Origin: Begonia masoniana
Taxonomy: Eukaryota > Streptophyta > Magnoliopsida > Cucurbitales > Begoniaceae
Length of the DNA stretch: 64,000 nucleotides
Direction of reading: 5' to 3'
Assembly: GCA_022432975.1 (NCBI GenBank)
Contig: CM039508.1
Location: 43,216,646 to 43,280,645, forward strand
In this document: positions 10,129-21,934 of the stretch, piece after piece
Layout: each line of letters starts with the position of its first letter
How positions within the stretch are numbered: position 1 is the stretch's first letter
Program-made: the position numbers and the translations under genes
Notes under the pieces: generated by a model
What the model saw: only the letters and a program-made list of their open reading frames with translations
The model's database searches: none
Told to the model about the DNA's origin: nothing

Positions 10129-10887
10129 ATAATTAATTAATTTATTATATTAATTGCACCCACCAATCATGGTTGGTTCTTCATCTTCTTCCAAACGGAC
10201 TTTAATCCCTCAACAACATTCCAAAATCAAATATAATATTAAATAATATTATATTTATTCTCTTATTCTAGTTTATTAGTATACTCAATGGCTAAATGTC
10301 ATCACCTTTGGTGCTGGTTCAAACTAAATGTCACCCTTTACGTTATAATATGTAAATACAAAGAAGATTGAAAAGCATGAAGAAACGTGAGCAAGTGCCA
10401 TTTAACCAAATCCAACCATTTTGACCAAATTCAAGGATTTTGGCATCGCAGTCATTTGGTTCTAAGTAATAGACCGTTACGATGGATTCCGATGAAGAAT
10501 TTTCTCCTATCTCAGGCAAAAACCAAAGAAGAAGAACAAAGAGGAAATTAAACAACTCAGATGGTTACATACATCGATTGATCAAAGAAAAAAGCCGATG
10601 ATCGAAGAGTCAGATGTAAAGCTATCCAGTTGAATATCAAAAAGCTGTTTGTATACTCTCAATAGTATAATGGTATATATTATCGTCTTATCTTTCTAAG
10701 CCTGTGCCGATAAGGTGAAAGACTGAGACTGGTGGTAAGGATTAGCTGGGTTGTCAGCAGTGATGATGATGAACTTGAGTTCTTCAATCGATCTCGGTTG
10801 AGATCGAGAATCGAAACCTTCATCTCCATGAATAGTTAGGTAATTTGACTTCTTTAAATGCAGGGAAAGTGAGGAATGGAAATGGGT
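10129..10887. other. Spacer and probable 3' UTR of MATE gene
   Basis: This lies between the Copia 3' LTR and the stop codon of the minus-strand MATE gene. The right part is presumably its 3' untranslated region. I see no convincing gene, RNA or repeat. A 70-codon minus ORF at 10343-10555 has no recognisable features. Confidence 0.4.
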
Positions 10888-11194
10888 TTAAATGCTGGCT
10901 ACTAAATTCAAAGTTTCATCATCTGTCGACCTTTTCACCCGGCTGGCTGCCTTTTCGACCTATCCAAGAGTAGTACAAGGTCAGAAACTGAACTAAATCC
11001 TTCATAATAATAAGAAGAAGAAGAAATAAATATGGAATACCTCAGCATTCCAGTTTGTTCTGGCTGTAAGAATTATTAGAGTCACTGTTTGTGCAAAAAC
11101 TCCTACAACCAATCCCAGCCAAATCCCCTGCACAACCCAGACAAGCATTCACTTTCTCAGTTTGTATATCTAGAGAGAGAGGGAGAGAGAGAGG

Positions 11195-11227
<33 letters not shown>

Positions 11228-14200
11228 CTTACAGATGCTCCAAGACTTGTTTTGAAGCCAACAGCACAACCAATAGGGAGACCAAGCAAATAGTAGGTAC
11301 CCAAATTTACATAAGCGACAATACCTTGCCATCCACTCCCAATAGCCACACCTAAAATTTCACCACCAAAAAAAAATCTCAAAAAATATCAAAAATAGAA
11401 CGAGATTATAAAACATTCCCAAAAAAAGGGGATCTACAAATGCTTCGAATTGTCCTCTTACCCGAAAGAATTTGTTGAATGCCATTTAAGAAGACAGAAA
11501 TGGCTAGCAAAGGCGCTAACTGGGAAACTGCTAACAGAACTTCAGAATTACTTGTAAAAAGCTTGCCTAATGTCTGATGAAATATCAATATAATCACACT
11601 GAAAACTATGCTGATAAGAATGCTTGTTCCATTCACTACAAAAACTGAAAATTTAGCCACTCTTGGATGCCCTGCTCCGAGCTCATTACTCACCCGAACA
11701 CTGCACGATTTTGCAGCCAGTTAGTCTCATCTTGGTCTTTTACCCATTTCTCAAAAAACGATAATAAATCGAAAAAAAATCAATAATGTGTTTTGCGATA
11801 AACCTGGCTGCTGCACTTAGGCCTAGCAAGAACATAATGTCCCAGTTCAAGTAATTCATGCTGAAACAGTGTAGCAATTTATAAGTTAGATTATGCCCTC
11901 AGAATTAGTTGATAATAGACTTAATCTGATCTCAGAAGCAAAATAATAAATTTAAGGGTTTTTTAAAAAAAAAACCTCAAAATTTAAATTTTTTTAAAAA
12001 AAAAACCTTAAAAGTTACTTTTCAACGAAAAAAACCTCAAAGTTTCGGAAATAGACATTCTAAACCTTTTAGTCCGGACTAGGCCGGCCTCCCTTTTTTT
12101 TTCGCTAAATGACAAATTGATTTTAAAAAAATATTAAAAGATATTCAATTTATTTGAAATTTTTACCACGTGTTCATCACATTGTGGGAAGATAGTGTGA
12201 AAAATATCGTGATTTTATGACAATTGTACTATTTATTATAATTTTAGTTAATTATTTTATACAAAAATTATAATAAATCGTACAAATGTTAGAAAATCAC
12301 AAAAATTCTCTAATTATCTTCTCATGATGTGGGAAGCATGTAGTAAAAATGTCAACTAAATTGAATAACGTTTGCTATTTTTTTTAAATTAATTCAAGTA
12401 AATTGAATATCGTTTGATATTTTTTTAAAATTAATTTATAAAATTAAAAAAAATACCAAATGTTATTCAATTTAGTTGAAATTTTTACTACATGCTCCCC
12501 ACCTCATGAGAAGATAATTAGAGAATTTTCGTGATTTTCTAACACTTGTACGATTTATTATAATTGTTTTATAAAATAATTAACTAAACTTATAATAAAT
12601 CGTAAAAATGTTATAAAATCACGAAAATATTCACACTATCTTCTCACAATGTGATGAACACATGGTAAAAACTTCAAATAAATTGAATATCGTTTGATAT
12701 TTTTTTAAAATTAATTTGTCATTTAGTAAAAAAAAAAAGGGGAGGCCTGCCTATCCAATTGGACAGACCGGCCTCTCTGTGCAGGCCAGTACCCAGTCCG
12801 GACTAAAAAGTTTAGAATGCCTATTTCCGAAACTTTGAGGTTTTTTTCGTTGAACAGTAATTCTTAAGGTTTTTTTTTTAAAAAAAACCTTAACTCTAAG
12901 GTTTTTTTTTTAAAAAAACCCTAAATTTAAATGTTTGAAAAATTAGATAATGACAGGCCATACAACTCATTTTTTGTTTACGAGAAATTTGCACAGAATG
13001 AAAAGAAAATAGAGAGAAATAGTCTGTTAGAAGCCGGGAAGACTGATTTTTTTCGACAAAGTAGGAGGATTTGTTGGAATGAAACCATAAATTCATTTGT
13101 TATGTGTTCTTGAATTATATTAAAGAATGAAAAGATGACATACCAAACACAAATTGCGTCCAAAGCAATAACAGGATTGGGAAGTAGCCCTGATACAAAC
13201 ACTAGAACTTGGATATACCATATCTCCAAACTGCATTTATACAACTATTTAGTAATGGGATGTCACAATAATTTCATGAAAATGGATTCATCTTTCTTCT
13301 TTAAGTTTCCTGAATTGATTAAAATCCAGTATTTATCCGAATCTGATTTAAGAATTCAGAAATTTAATACAGAAAAACTGATATATACGTCAGATAATAA
13401 GGAACAACATTGATGGGTGGACTAAATGTCGATTTTTTTAAAAGAAATTTTATAGTAAAAAAAAAAATTACAAGTTATTAGAGGGAGAGAGAACTCAACC
13501 CGACCAAGAAATCGCTAATGAAAAACAATTTATTTCTAACTAGAAAGAATAATATTAAAATGGTAGTTTTTGAAATGCTTAGAACCCTTGGCAATTTAAC
13601 TCTATCTCATAAATTAATTTAACTCTATCTCATAAATTATTATTTTGAGACTTACCTATGAAAATAATCTTATATCGATGAAACCAAGTAGGACAAAGTA
13701 CTGGTTATTCCCTACTAACCAAGTACAGAGAGTTGTCTAACTCTGAAGAATCGAGAATAGCTCTTAAAAACACATCTTGAAACTCTGTAAGCCGTTGAAA
13801 CATCTTGTTTTCAAAATTTTCGGTTTTCTGAAGTTACTTTTAGTTTTCAAGGATGAAGAAAGGGAAGTAAACATACCACAGCATAGTTGCAGAGGAAACA
13901 GTGATCTTAAAATAAGGCCAAATACCCGAGAAAGCTTTGCGAGAAAAGCCAGTCCAAGTTTCTTTGCAAGAGGGGCTAAAAAAGATGTAGAGGCCATTAA
14001 TAACAACAAGAAGCCACCATGAAAAGCTAAGAGTCAAGGAAGCTCCAATAAGGCCATAATCCAATACATAAATCACTATCCAACTGAGAAGAGCATGGAG
14101 AAGGAATACTCCAATAGACATGTAAGCCAAAGGGTTAACTATATTCTGAGCTTGAAGAAACCTCTGCATGGGGCAGCTAATAGCAAATGCATAGATTTGA

Positions 14201-14966
14201 GGGATCAAACCTCTTGCAAAGATTTGGCCTTGTTGGGCGACGCTTTCTGATTGTCCAATGAGTTTCAATACCCGACCAGAGTACCAATAGAGGAATGTGA
14301 GAATTATAGCAGCTCCTAAGTGTAATACAATCGCTCTTTGCAATATAATTCCCATGGCTGAGTATCTTTTAGCCCCATAAGCTTGCCCACAAACCGTTTG
14401 CACGGCACTTGCCATCCCCAGCTGAAATTCAGAAGGAAAAAAATTGAATTTGGTAAGAGTATTTTTCTGGGAAAGTTAAGTAATCCAAGGAAAGTCTACT
14501 TATTGGAAAAAAAAAAAAAAACCCCAGCATTTTTCAAAGAACACAAAAGCAAATGGATGTAAGTTTATAATTTAGGACATATATCAAACAGGTGGATTGC
14601 ACTTAATTGTCTCTCACAGATAACAGAGTAACGAATGTCTATGAATACCATAATTCCATAAGCAAGTCCTTGAATTCCAACGCTAGCAATGGAAGCTCCA
14701 GCCAGCTCTAAAGCACCCAAGTGGCCAGTTAACATAAGAGTCGAAAAAGCGAGCATATAGTTGAATATCGAAACAACAATAGATGCACCAGAAAGGAACC
14801 AAAGAAGTCTTGATTCCCATTTCACAAGTCGGAGCCAGTCTCGTATGGCCACCGGCCGCTGACCCAGAAACTCATCTATCGCGGGGGACGACCACTCCGA
14901 TGAGGGAAAGTCTGCGACTGACCCTTGAAGCAGAGGGTCGGAAACTTGGTGCTCAACAGAACCCAT
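10888..14966 (-). CDS. MATE efflux transporter (DETOXIFICATION type)
   Basis: This is a multidrug and toxic compound extrusion carrier, a membrane antiporter that exports organic compounds in exchange for protons. Eight exons: 14966-14649, 14421-13877, 13230-13144, 11860-11804, 11700-11462, 11351-11233, 11127-11041 and 10959-10888. All junctions have GT/AG sites and phases agree, giving 507 residues, normal for plant DTX proteins. Visible motifs: a soluble N-terminus with DPLL, GIQGLAYGIM around residues 97-106, CGQAYGAKRY around 117-126, PMQRFLQAQ, LEIWYIQVLV, and RVSNELGAGHP around 338-348. Hydrophobic segments alternate as expected for twelve helices. It ends with a charged tail (VEKAASRVKRSTDDET). 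The wording resembles the DTX40/41 group. Intron 3 carries a foldback element and intron 6 a GA-rich tract beside the donor. I see no disruption of the coding sequence. Start: the ATG at 14964-14966 is the only one giving the usual N-terminus. Confidence 0.92.
11168..11227. repeat. GA-rich microsatellite in MATE intron 6
   Basis: This is an imperfect (GA)n tract, (CT)n on the transcript strand, with GGGA interruptions. It begins within five bases of the exon 6 splice donor (GTAAG at 11232-11228), so it reads as a pyrimidine-rich run at the start of intron 6. Confidence 0.85.
11956..12921. mobile_element. Foldback Mutator-type MITE in MATE intron 3
   Basis: The two halves are near-complete inverted copies of each other. 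The left arm reads GGGTTTTTTAAAA, then CTCAAAGTTTCGG, then TTTAGTCCGGACT; the right arm repeats these in reverse complement and ends AAAAAAACCC. The element is flanked by the perfect 9-bp repeat TAAATTTAA at 11947-11955 and 12922-12930. A 9-bp target copy with long inverted arms is the mark of Mutator-like elements. There is no coding content. It lies between exons 3 and 4 of the MATE gene, well away from both splice sites. Confidence 0.85.
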
Positions 14967-16745
14967 GTCTTTTTGATCCGAAAATGGCCGTACTGACTCA
15001 ACAAGTCCGGAACAAAGTTGACGAGATCATATAAAGATGGCGGATGTTTGTATTGAATATGCCATTAAAAAGGACGGGAAATCATAACTACCAGTCTAAA
15101 CCTGAGATACCCACCACGTTGGTCTTTGAATTCATTGAAGATTAGCTGGGAAAATGCACCAACCCTCTTTTGCCCTCCAGCTTAGGAAGAACAAGTTACA
15201 GGAAAGAAAGTCAAATTAACGACGTGTGTCGCAAATTAGCTCGGCAAGTGCAACTACCCTCTTTACACTCCCTTAACGTGTCATTACGAAAGAATAACTA
15301 TAAAAAATTAGTTAAAATTTTTATTAACTATTTTAATAATTAATTTATATTATTATTATTATTTTAATAATTAATTTATACAATTAATAATTAATAATTA
15401 ATAATTATTATTATATTAATAATTTATTTATACAATTAATAATTATTTTAATTATTTATAATTTATCAAATTAATTACACCGCTTAATGATCGTCACCTC
15501 AAATAAAAATTAAACGTGAAATTATAAAATAAACGTAACATTATTCTAAGATAATATATTATTTGTAGATGACATCAAACTCATGTATGAAACTAAAACG
15601 TAAATGTCAAGTGTTGTAGTTTTAAATTTAAGCGAGAAAAAACAAAAATTATTTAATTTGTTTTCAAAAAATTGATAAATTAAAACTTTTAAAAACTCTT
15701 CTTATTCCATAAATTAAATATAAAAAAAAAACACTTCAATATTAATTTTTTTTTTTTATATTACCAATAAATTGTAGGGAACCCAACACAACAAGGCTGT
15801 TTCTGTTTTACCAAACTAGTTTGGTAGCTATTGTAGGCCATGCTTAATTTAATTACATAATATACCACAGCAGCCCCACTCCCTTTACAAAATTAATATT
15901 ATAATATTTTATATATTATAATATTAATGTCTGAAACCCCAAAAAAATTGAAAAACAAATGCCAAAATCTACAGAATCTTTTGTACGTTAAAAAACCTTG
16001 AAGTCCGTGGGAGTTTTGACCAATCAAGAGCATTCAATATATTATATTAATCGATTTTTTTAAAATAAAAATAATGTTTATTTAATGTTTTAATCTAATT
16101 TGAGTCCACGGTCGATAAATTATATGCCAAAAAATATTAATTAACTAATTAATCATGATTCATGCACATCTTATTTGATTAGGTTTTTAATTGTTGGAGA
16201 AAATGGTTTAAAATTATTGAGGAATTCAATCGAGGAGATAACACTTTTATTATTATTTTTTATTTATTTAACCATCACCTAATATTTGTCCTTTCACTAA
16301 AGCTTGTATTTCCTCGAGATAGCTGCTTCTCACCTTATTAGTTTTGAAATTAAGTACAATAAAATGGAATATTTTACCTACCCTCAAAAAATTAATTAAA
16401 AATAATTGAATTTCATCCTAATATTAATACATATTACTAGGTTAAGTTCGAGGTTGAATCCGCAGAACCAAGATAGTGGAGTTCAATCCATCTCGGGTCG
16501 GTTTTTGGAGTTATGAAACAGAACGGAAGTTTGAATATTTATGAACTGAAATGTATGGTTTAGAATAGTGAAATTGAAAAAATTACCCAATGATTTCCCC
16601 AACTTGAAGTTACGATAAAATCGACTGAAAATCGAGCTGGTTTTATGACTAAACCGAGGTCTGAATGTAGCCCAAAACCGGACTCCAAAGCAGGCCCAAA
16701 ATCTCTAGACAAACATTCTCTTAGCCCAAAGTAAAAGAAGCTCAT
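14967..16745. other. AT-rich intergenic region upstream of MATE gene
   Basis: The first few hundred bases left of the MATE start should hold its promoter. I could not pick a convincing TATA box. Around 15300-15480 the sequence is simple TTAATTATTA-type repetition, and 15780-16440 is AT-rich without open frames. I see no gene here. Confidence 0.45.
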
Positions 16746-16747
16746 CT

Positions 16748-16965
16748 TCAGTTGGGTCATGCATATTGTTGAAAAGTGTTCCATTTGGAATAATTTTATG
16801 GACTATCAATGGAATCTCGTGCTCCAAACAACACCCCGTCAATTTCACTATATTTCTATGAATGATTTGTAAAAAAAATCACTACTTCATTGACCAACTC
16901 TTCTATTTTGCTTTCATCGACAAAATCACCACTTCATTGACGAACTCGTCTATTAAAAAACATAT
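16748..16965 (-). pseudogene. WAK-type kinase fragment
   Basis: Read on the minus strand, this segment is a decayed copy of part of the kinase exon at 20329-21478. The pieces NEVVIL, IVKLTGCCLEHEIPLI and NGTLFNN are visible, matching the beta-sheet lobe of the kinase (compare [19 protein letters not shown] in the larger copy). Stops and frameshifts occur throughout, and the region coding for NEVV appears twice. It is about 220 bp and has no function as a kinase. It probably marks a former tandem WAK cluster. Confidence 0.7.
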
Positions 16966-16969
16966 GGTT

Positions 16970-17816
16970 TGATAATCCAAATTATTATTGGACCGTCTAA
17001 AACTGTGAGAGATTAGAGTTTTATCGCCGACCGATTTGAAGTTGTTACATACTATTGGAAAGATGTAAGTTTAGAAAAGAGAAGCCATGAATGACAGCAA
17101 ATCCCATTTTTACTGTATGATTTGAAAGCACAAAAGAGATAGATATAAATGGTTGATCCATAGTCAACTCTTAAAATAGTATTATTTTCAAATGGATTCT
17201 CTTCTCAGAAACCATGTCCAAGCTCTTCCACCGTTTTATTTTTCATCTTTCTGTTAAATTCTTTCTAGTTTCTATAATCCTTATGAAACAGAATCTGCAA
17301 TATTGTTCTTAACTTAAACATTCAATTGAGTGCGGAAACGTACCTGAATCTTTAGCCATAGTCTTTGGTTTTGATTTTCCAAATGTAAAATTTCTTCAAG
17401 TTTCCTTATTCTCTCTGTTGACGGGGATACAGAATAGAGATTCATCTATCTACAAATGGGGACCATAACCCAATAACTGTTTTGTAACCGTTGCAATATT
17501 CAACAGTTACAACCTTTCGCATATTTCTAATTTGGCCCCTCATCAAATTAGAAATTCTGCATATGGTATCCACAATAATATTCATGACAATTATGTCCTT
17601 AAGTCAAATTCTTTATTTCAAAATAGATCACATAATATTGACTTAATATATTTGATAACTATATACATTCATTTAATTATATAAATGTCCCAAAATTCTA
17701 ACACTTTCTCCTCAACTTTTCAAAACTCCTACTCCATCCTGCACAGCAAGACAAGATCAAGCATAAATAAATAATTAATTAAACATAAAATGAGATTAGA
17801 GTGCATGTAATTTCAG
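16970..17816. other. Intergenic region, nothing recognised
   Basis: This is AT-rich sequence between the kinase fragment and the 3' end of lipid-transfer gene 1. I see no ORF or repeat that I can support. Confidence 0.4.
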
Positions 17817-18167
17817 TTACGTATTGCAGTCGACGTCTTTGGAGATGGGGATCTTGACGGTGATTTTGCATTTGGAAGGGAGTTCTTTGGCGGCTTCGTC
17901 TTTGATGTTCTTGTTTCTGAGAGCAGCTTCCTTCACGCATTCGCAGGCTGTGCGCCTATCTTCTGTAGTTGGAGTCATCCCCTCCAGTTTCTCTACTCCT
18001 TTGCAACACTCTTCCCCAGGCTCCCCGCCATTGACGAGATACCTCAAGCAGGGACCCAGCGCGGAGTCCACCTCCCGACAGCTCACTGCTTCCTCTTCGG
18101 CTGTGGCTGCCACCACGAACATGGCTATCGCTGCTGCAGCCACTGCTATGACCTTAATGCTCGCCAT
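17817..18167 (-). CDS. Non-specific lipid-transfer protein, type 1 (copy 1)
   Basis: This is a small secreted protein that binds acyl lipids in a hydrophobic cavity and acts in the cell wall and cuticle. The 116 residues begin with a signal peptide (MASIKVIAVAAAAIAMFVV, cleaved near ATA/EEEA). The mature part has the eight-cysteine pattern C-X9-C-X13-CC-X19-C-X-C-X22-C-X13-C, which fits nsLTP type 1. The motif PISKDVDC near the C-terminus is typical. A TATA box lies about 50 bp upstream of the ATG. No intron is needed; plant LTP1 genes often have one right after the last Cys codon, and GTAAC at the stop could be a remnant donor. A near-identical copy lies at 41310-41675. Confidence 0.93.
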   Translation of the reverse strand: MASIKVIAVAAAAIAMFVVAATAEEEAVSCREVDSALGPCLRYLVNGGEPGEECCKGVEKLEGMTPTTEDRRTACECVKEAALRNKNIKDEAAKELPSKCKITVKIPISKDVDCNT

Positions 18168-18212
18168 CTCTCTCTTGTTTTGAGTTTTGGTGGTTCAATG
18201 AGAAGTGTTTAT

Positions 18213-18223
18213 GGGTTTTTATA
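18213..18223 (-). promoter_or_regulatory. TATA box of lipid-transfer gene 1
   Basis: TATAAAAACCC on the minus strand lies about 46-56 bp upstream of the ATG at 18167. The same box sits at the same distance in the second copy (41721-41731). Confidence 0.6.
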
Positions 18224-18420
18224 GTTGATGATGGGACTCGAAAATGGTGGTGATATGGTTGTGTAGTTTTGGCTTAATGTTATGTGTTTGTTTGGACGAC
18301 CTTTGTTCTTCACTTGTTTTGTTGAAAAGCTTCGTCATTTTTTGTCTACTGGTTAAACAAAAAGTTGTCCTCTTTTTAGTTTTTTCCCATTCATAGCCAA
18401 TTACCGTTTAAAAGTGGAAA

Positions 18421-18438
18421 TCTCTCTCTCTCTCTCTC
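18421..18438. repeat. (TC)9 microsatellite
   Basis: This is a pure TC run upstream of lipid-transfer gene 1. The duplicated copy has a longer run (16 units) at 41907-41938, so the tract has changed length since duplication. Confidence 0.9.
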
Positions 18439-18531
18439 GTGGCAGGAAGCTCGACAAGCTCATCAATGGTGGATTTCCTCGTTTTGATGAGCCAATCCTA
18501 TCAGTACTCTATGGTGAAATTATTATTTTTA

Positions 18532-19642
18532 GGGTAAATTTCAAAATACCCCTGAAGTATGGGTATTTATTGAAAAAACCCTTAAACAAAAAGTTATCGC
18601 AGTCAAAACTTCGAACTATCAAAAATTGTCAAAAAATACCCTTGCAGCCCCCCGAATTAAAAATTACACAAAATTCGGGGGTCAAGTTAAAATCGCGGCC
18701 CCCGAATCTAAAAATACATTGAATTCGGGGGGTCACATAAACATTCGGAGGGCTGCATAAAAATTCGGGGGGCCGCATACTGTATTCGGCCCCCCACAAT
18801 TTTGAATTATTCTTCATTATTTTAAAATAATTTTAAAAAATAACAAATCATATTCAATTCACTCAAAAGTTTTACCATATATTCATCACATTATGAGAAG
18901 ATAAAGTAAAAAGTTTCGTGATTTTTTTAAAATGTTGGTGATTTAATATAATTTTTTATAAAATAATGTCATTAAAATTACAATATATCGCACAAGTGTT
19001 ATAAAATCACGAAACTTTTTACATTATCTTTTCATGATGTAATGAACATGTGGTAAAAATTTCAAATAAATTAAATATGATTTAGTATTTTTTTTAAATT
19101 AAATCCTCATTTCTTCTTCCGACGTCAATTTAAAGCCTTAAACAATAGATTTTGGATCCGAAAAAGACTGTCATGGGGTTGTACCTAGTTTGAGTGTGTA
19201 GATATCTGCGCAAGATTCGATTTGATATCTTTTGAGCCTCAATCGGATACCCATAACAAAAGTTATGGTCCTTTGAAGTTGAAGATGTCATTAATTTGTA
19301 TAAAAATTCACTAATTTGCATAAAGTGTTAAAAAATCACAAAAATTTTTATATTACCTTTCCATAATGTAATGAACATATAGTAAAAATTTCAATTGAAT
19401 TGAATATGATTTGGTATTTGTTTTATTAATTTATAAAAAAAATGAAAAAGAGATACGGATGGCTGCAATTTTAAATAGGCCCCCCCGAATTCAGTGTAAT
19501 TTCAGATTCGGGGGGCTAGCGGGGGACCGCCAGGGTTTGTTTGACAGTTTTTGATAGTTTGAAGCTTTGACTGCGAAGACTTTTTGTTTGAGTGTTTTTT
19601 CGATAAATACTCATACTTCCGGGGGTATTTTGAAATTTACTC
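18532..19642. mobile_element. Foldback Mutator-type MITE 2
   Basis: The ends are GGGTAAATTTCAAAATACCC and its inverted copy GGGTATTTTGAAATTTACTC. The outer arms extend inward as inverted copies (TTGACTGCGA / TCGCAGTCAA, and runs of CCCCCCGAATT against AATTCGGGGGG). It is flanked by the perfect 9-bp repeat TTATTTTTA at 18523-18531 and 19643-19651. It has no coding content. Its architecture matches the element in the MATE intron but the arm sequence differs, so it belongs to a different family. Confidence 0.85.
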
Positions 19643-19651
19643 TTATTTTTA

Positions 19652-20328
19652 ATATATTATTAATAATTCAGTTTCTTCGACATTTGACCCAAAAAGTTTC
19701 TTAATCAGTGTATAAAAACTTAGATTAGGATTTACAGATCAGTTGAAGTAAATTAAAAATAGAAACTTAGCATTCAAATTAGAGAACGGCTTTCAAATTT
19801 TGATGGGGGATGTTTGGAAACACTCAGAAAAGATGGCATAGATGCTTAAAGAAGCCCTGTTTATTGATTTGTGGACATATACATTAGAGTGCCAATTGGA
19901 CTATAACACGTGTCCAGATATGTTTTTTTAACATAATGGTTCAATACGCTAACAGAACATAGTTCAGAGACTATTTTGTTAAAAAAAATAGTTTGAAGAC
20001 CAGGCTAATCAAATATTCAAAACTGTTTCACTAAAATCCAATTTTACAGGCATAAAGTGCAGGCTGCCCTAAAACCAAAACATAATCAGCTAAGACAAAT
20101 AGATACTTGGCTCAAATCCAAGCCCTAACTACCGCCCTGACCGAGCCCGAGTTGAGAAAAACCGAATAAAATTTTTGTTTTTCATTTTGAAATTCAATAT
20201 TTGAAAAGGGATAATTTGATTCACATTTTGGGCAAAATTGAACCGAACCCACCATTGGGATGACCCAATCGCTAGTAAAGTTGGCTTTCTATGTTTAAGC
20301 TAACAGACTAAAAGTATCACCGTTCAAA
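19652..20328. other. Intergenic and 3' flank of the WAK pseudogene
   Basis: This is AT-rich sequence with no recognisable gene. The part next to 20329 would have been the 3' untranslated region of the WAK gene. Confidence 0.4.
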
Positions 20329-21478
20329 TCAGACCTTGTTTGACATAGAAATGTCTACCTCCCAAGCCAGAGTTTCTTCTGTCATCACAAATTCATCCCT
20401 CTCTCGAGTATTTTCAACGACAAGCGCTTTTTGCGTCATCTGGATCGAATCGAGCTCCACGACAACTTCCTTCATCGTTGGCCGAGCTCTTCCGTTCAAG
20501 CTCAAGCATCTTTTTGCAAGGTTTGCAACTACAATGATATCTTCTCGCTTGCCTTCCTTGATAACTCTGTCATCAAGAATGTTGAAAAGTGTGTTTCCAT
20601 TCATAGAATCAATAAAATAAAAGGCCAAACTTGTTTCTTCCATCAATCTCTCTTGACTAATCGGCTCTTGTCCGGTCAAAAGCTCGACCAAAACGACCCC
20701 AAAGCTGTAAACATCACTCTTTTCAGTGAATTGGCTGGACTGGAAGAACTCGGGATCCAAGTAGCCGAAAGTGCCTTGCACTTGGGTGGTGACGTGGGTT
20801 TGGTCGATGGCAACCGACCTTGAGGTGCCGAAGTCGGCTATTTTGGCCCGATATTTTTCGTCCAAGAGAATGTTGGAGGACTTTATGTTTCTGTGATAGA
20901 TAAGCTGGGAGGCTGCAGAGTGCAAGTAGAAAAGAGCGCCTGCAATTTCGGTGGTAATTCTCATCTTCATATCCCAAGTTAAAGAAAGCTCATCTTCATT
21001 TAGGTGATGGAGATAGTTAAAAAGTGTTCCATTTGGAATGAACTCATAGACTAGCAATGGAACTTCAGTCTCCAAAAAACATCCCATCAGCTTCACTATA
21101 TTTTTGTGATTGATCTGCGACAAAATCACAACTTCATTGACGAACTCCTCTATCTTGCTTTCGTCGACCCTCTTCGATTTCTTCACGGCCACTATCTTCC
21201 CATCGGCTAGCATTCCTTTGTAGACAGTACCCTGCCCTCCTTGACCCAAAATACGATTTCATTGAACCGATCTGTTACCTTCTCGAGCTCATTCGAATCA
21301 AATAGCTTGGTTTTCTCGACGTTGAATTCCCCTTCTGCTAGTTGCTGCTTCAACAACAATCCTCCATTTCTCTTGAAGAACTTTTCCTTTTGTTTAGCTT
21401 TCTTCTTTCTCTTAACTCCTTTGTGTAGCCTCCACCCTCCGAAAAGTAGAATTAACACTCCGGAAGCATCACCGACAC
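20329..21478 (-). pseudogene. WAK pseudogene, exon 3 (membrane helix and kinase)
   Basis: Wall-associated kinases span the plasma membrane, bind pectin outside and signal through a cytosolic Ser/Thr kinase. This exon starts after an acceptor (ATGCAG at 21484-21479) and codes the end of the membrane segment, a basic juxtamembrane stretch (KRKKKAKQKEKFFKRNGG) and the whole kinase: [11 protein letters not shown] glycine loop, VAVKKSK lysine, DFGTSR, GYLDPEF and [16 protein letters not shown]. Two defects are visible. A one-base loss near 21252-21258 shifts the frame just before the glycine loop. The catalytic loop reads HRN instead of HRD (Asn codon 20887-20889). It reads into TGA at 20329. With the broken upstream exons this is a pseudogene. 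Confidence 0.88.
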
Positions 21479-21587
21479 CTGCATTTTGGTTATCGATTTC
21501 GTTGCCAAAGAGTGAGTAAGGGTGAATTTAAATAAGAAAGAAGAAGTGTTTTTAAGAGTCAAGAAAGGGAAAGAGAACCATATTTAC

Positions 21588-21728
21588 CTATGCCAATAGC
21601 CTGAGTTCAATCAGAAGGCTCCTTTATAACCATAACCCTATAACTCCCAATAGTATTTATGCAAAAAAAAGTTGTACCAGGAAAACTGAGCGTAGAAAAC
21701 CTGGTTTGATTCTTGCATTCATCCACAT
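21588..21728 (-). pseudogene. WAK pseudogene, exon 2 (EGF-like)
   Basis: This sits between an acceptor (TGATAG before 21728) and a donor (GGTAAAT at 21587). The reading DVDECKNQ followed by CINTIGSYR corresponds to the calcium-binding EGF exon of WAK proteins. Downstream the frame breaks, with an in-frame TGA before the donor, and several of the six EGF cysteines are missing. The size and position agree with the second exon of three-exon WAK genes. Confidence 0.75.
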
Positions 21729-21934
21729 CTATCAAAAACAAAAACTTGAGTACATTAGATCAGAAAATCTTCAGCGATCAGTGCATTCATATGCAAGAGA
21801 TCACTAAAAAAAAAAAAATATATAGTCAATATCCCCATATTCTTTCCTTTCACCATTTCTAAACTCAGTCATATTTTTTTATGTACGAAGAAGTTTCTGA
21901 TTTGCAGGAATGATGAAAAAAGATGAGAAGTTAC

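Noticed and set aside
10650..10730. tRNA-like sequence (AGTATAATGGTAT)
   Set aside because: It resembles a D-arm only; no T-arm or acceptor pairing follows.
17824..18183. 119-codon plus-strand ORF, and its twin at 41332-41691
   Set aside because: Antisense shadows of the lipid-transfer genes, which have the clear signal peptide and cysteine pattern.
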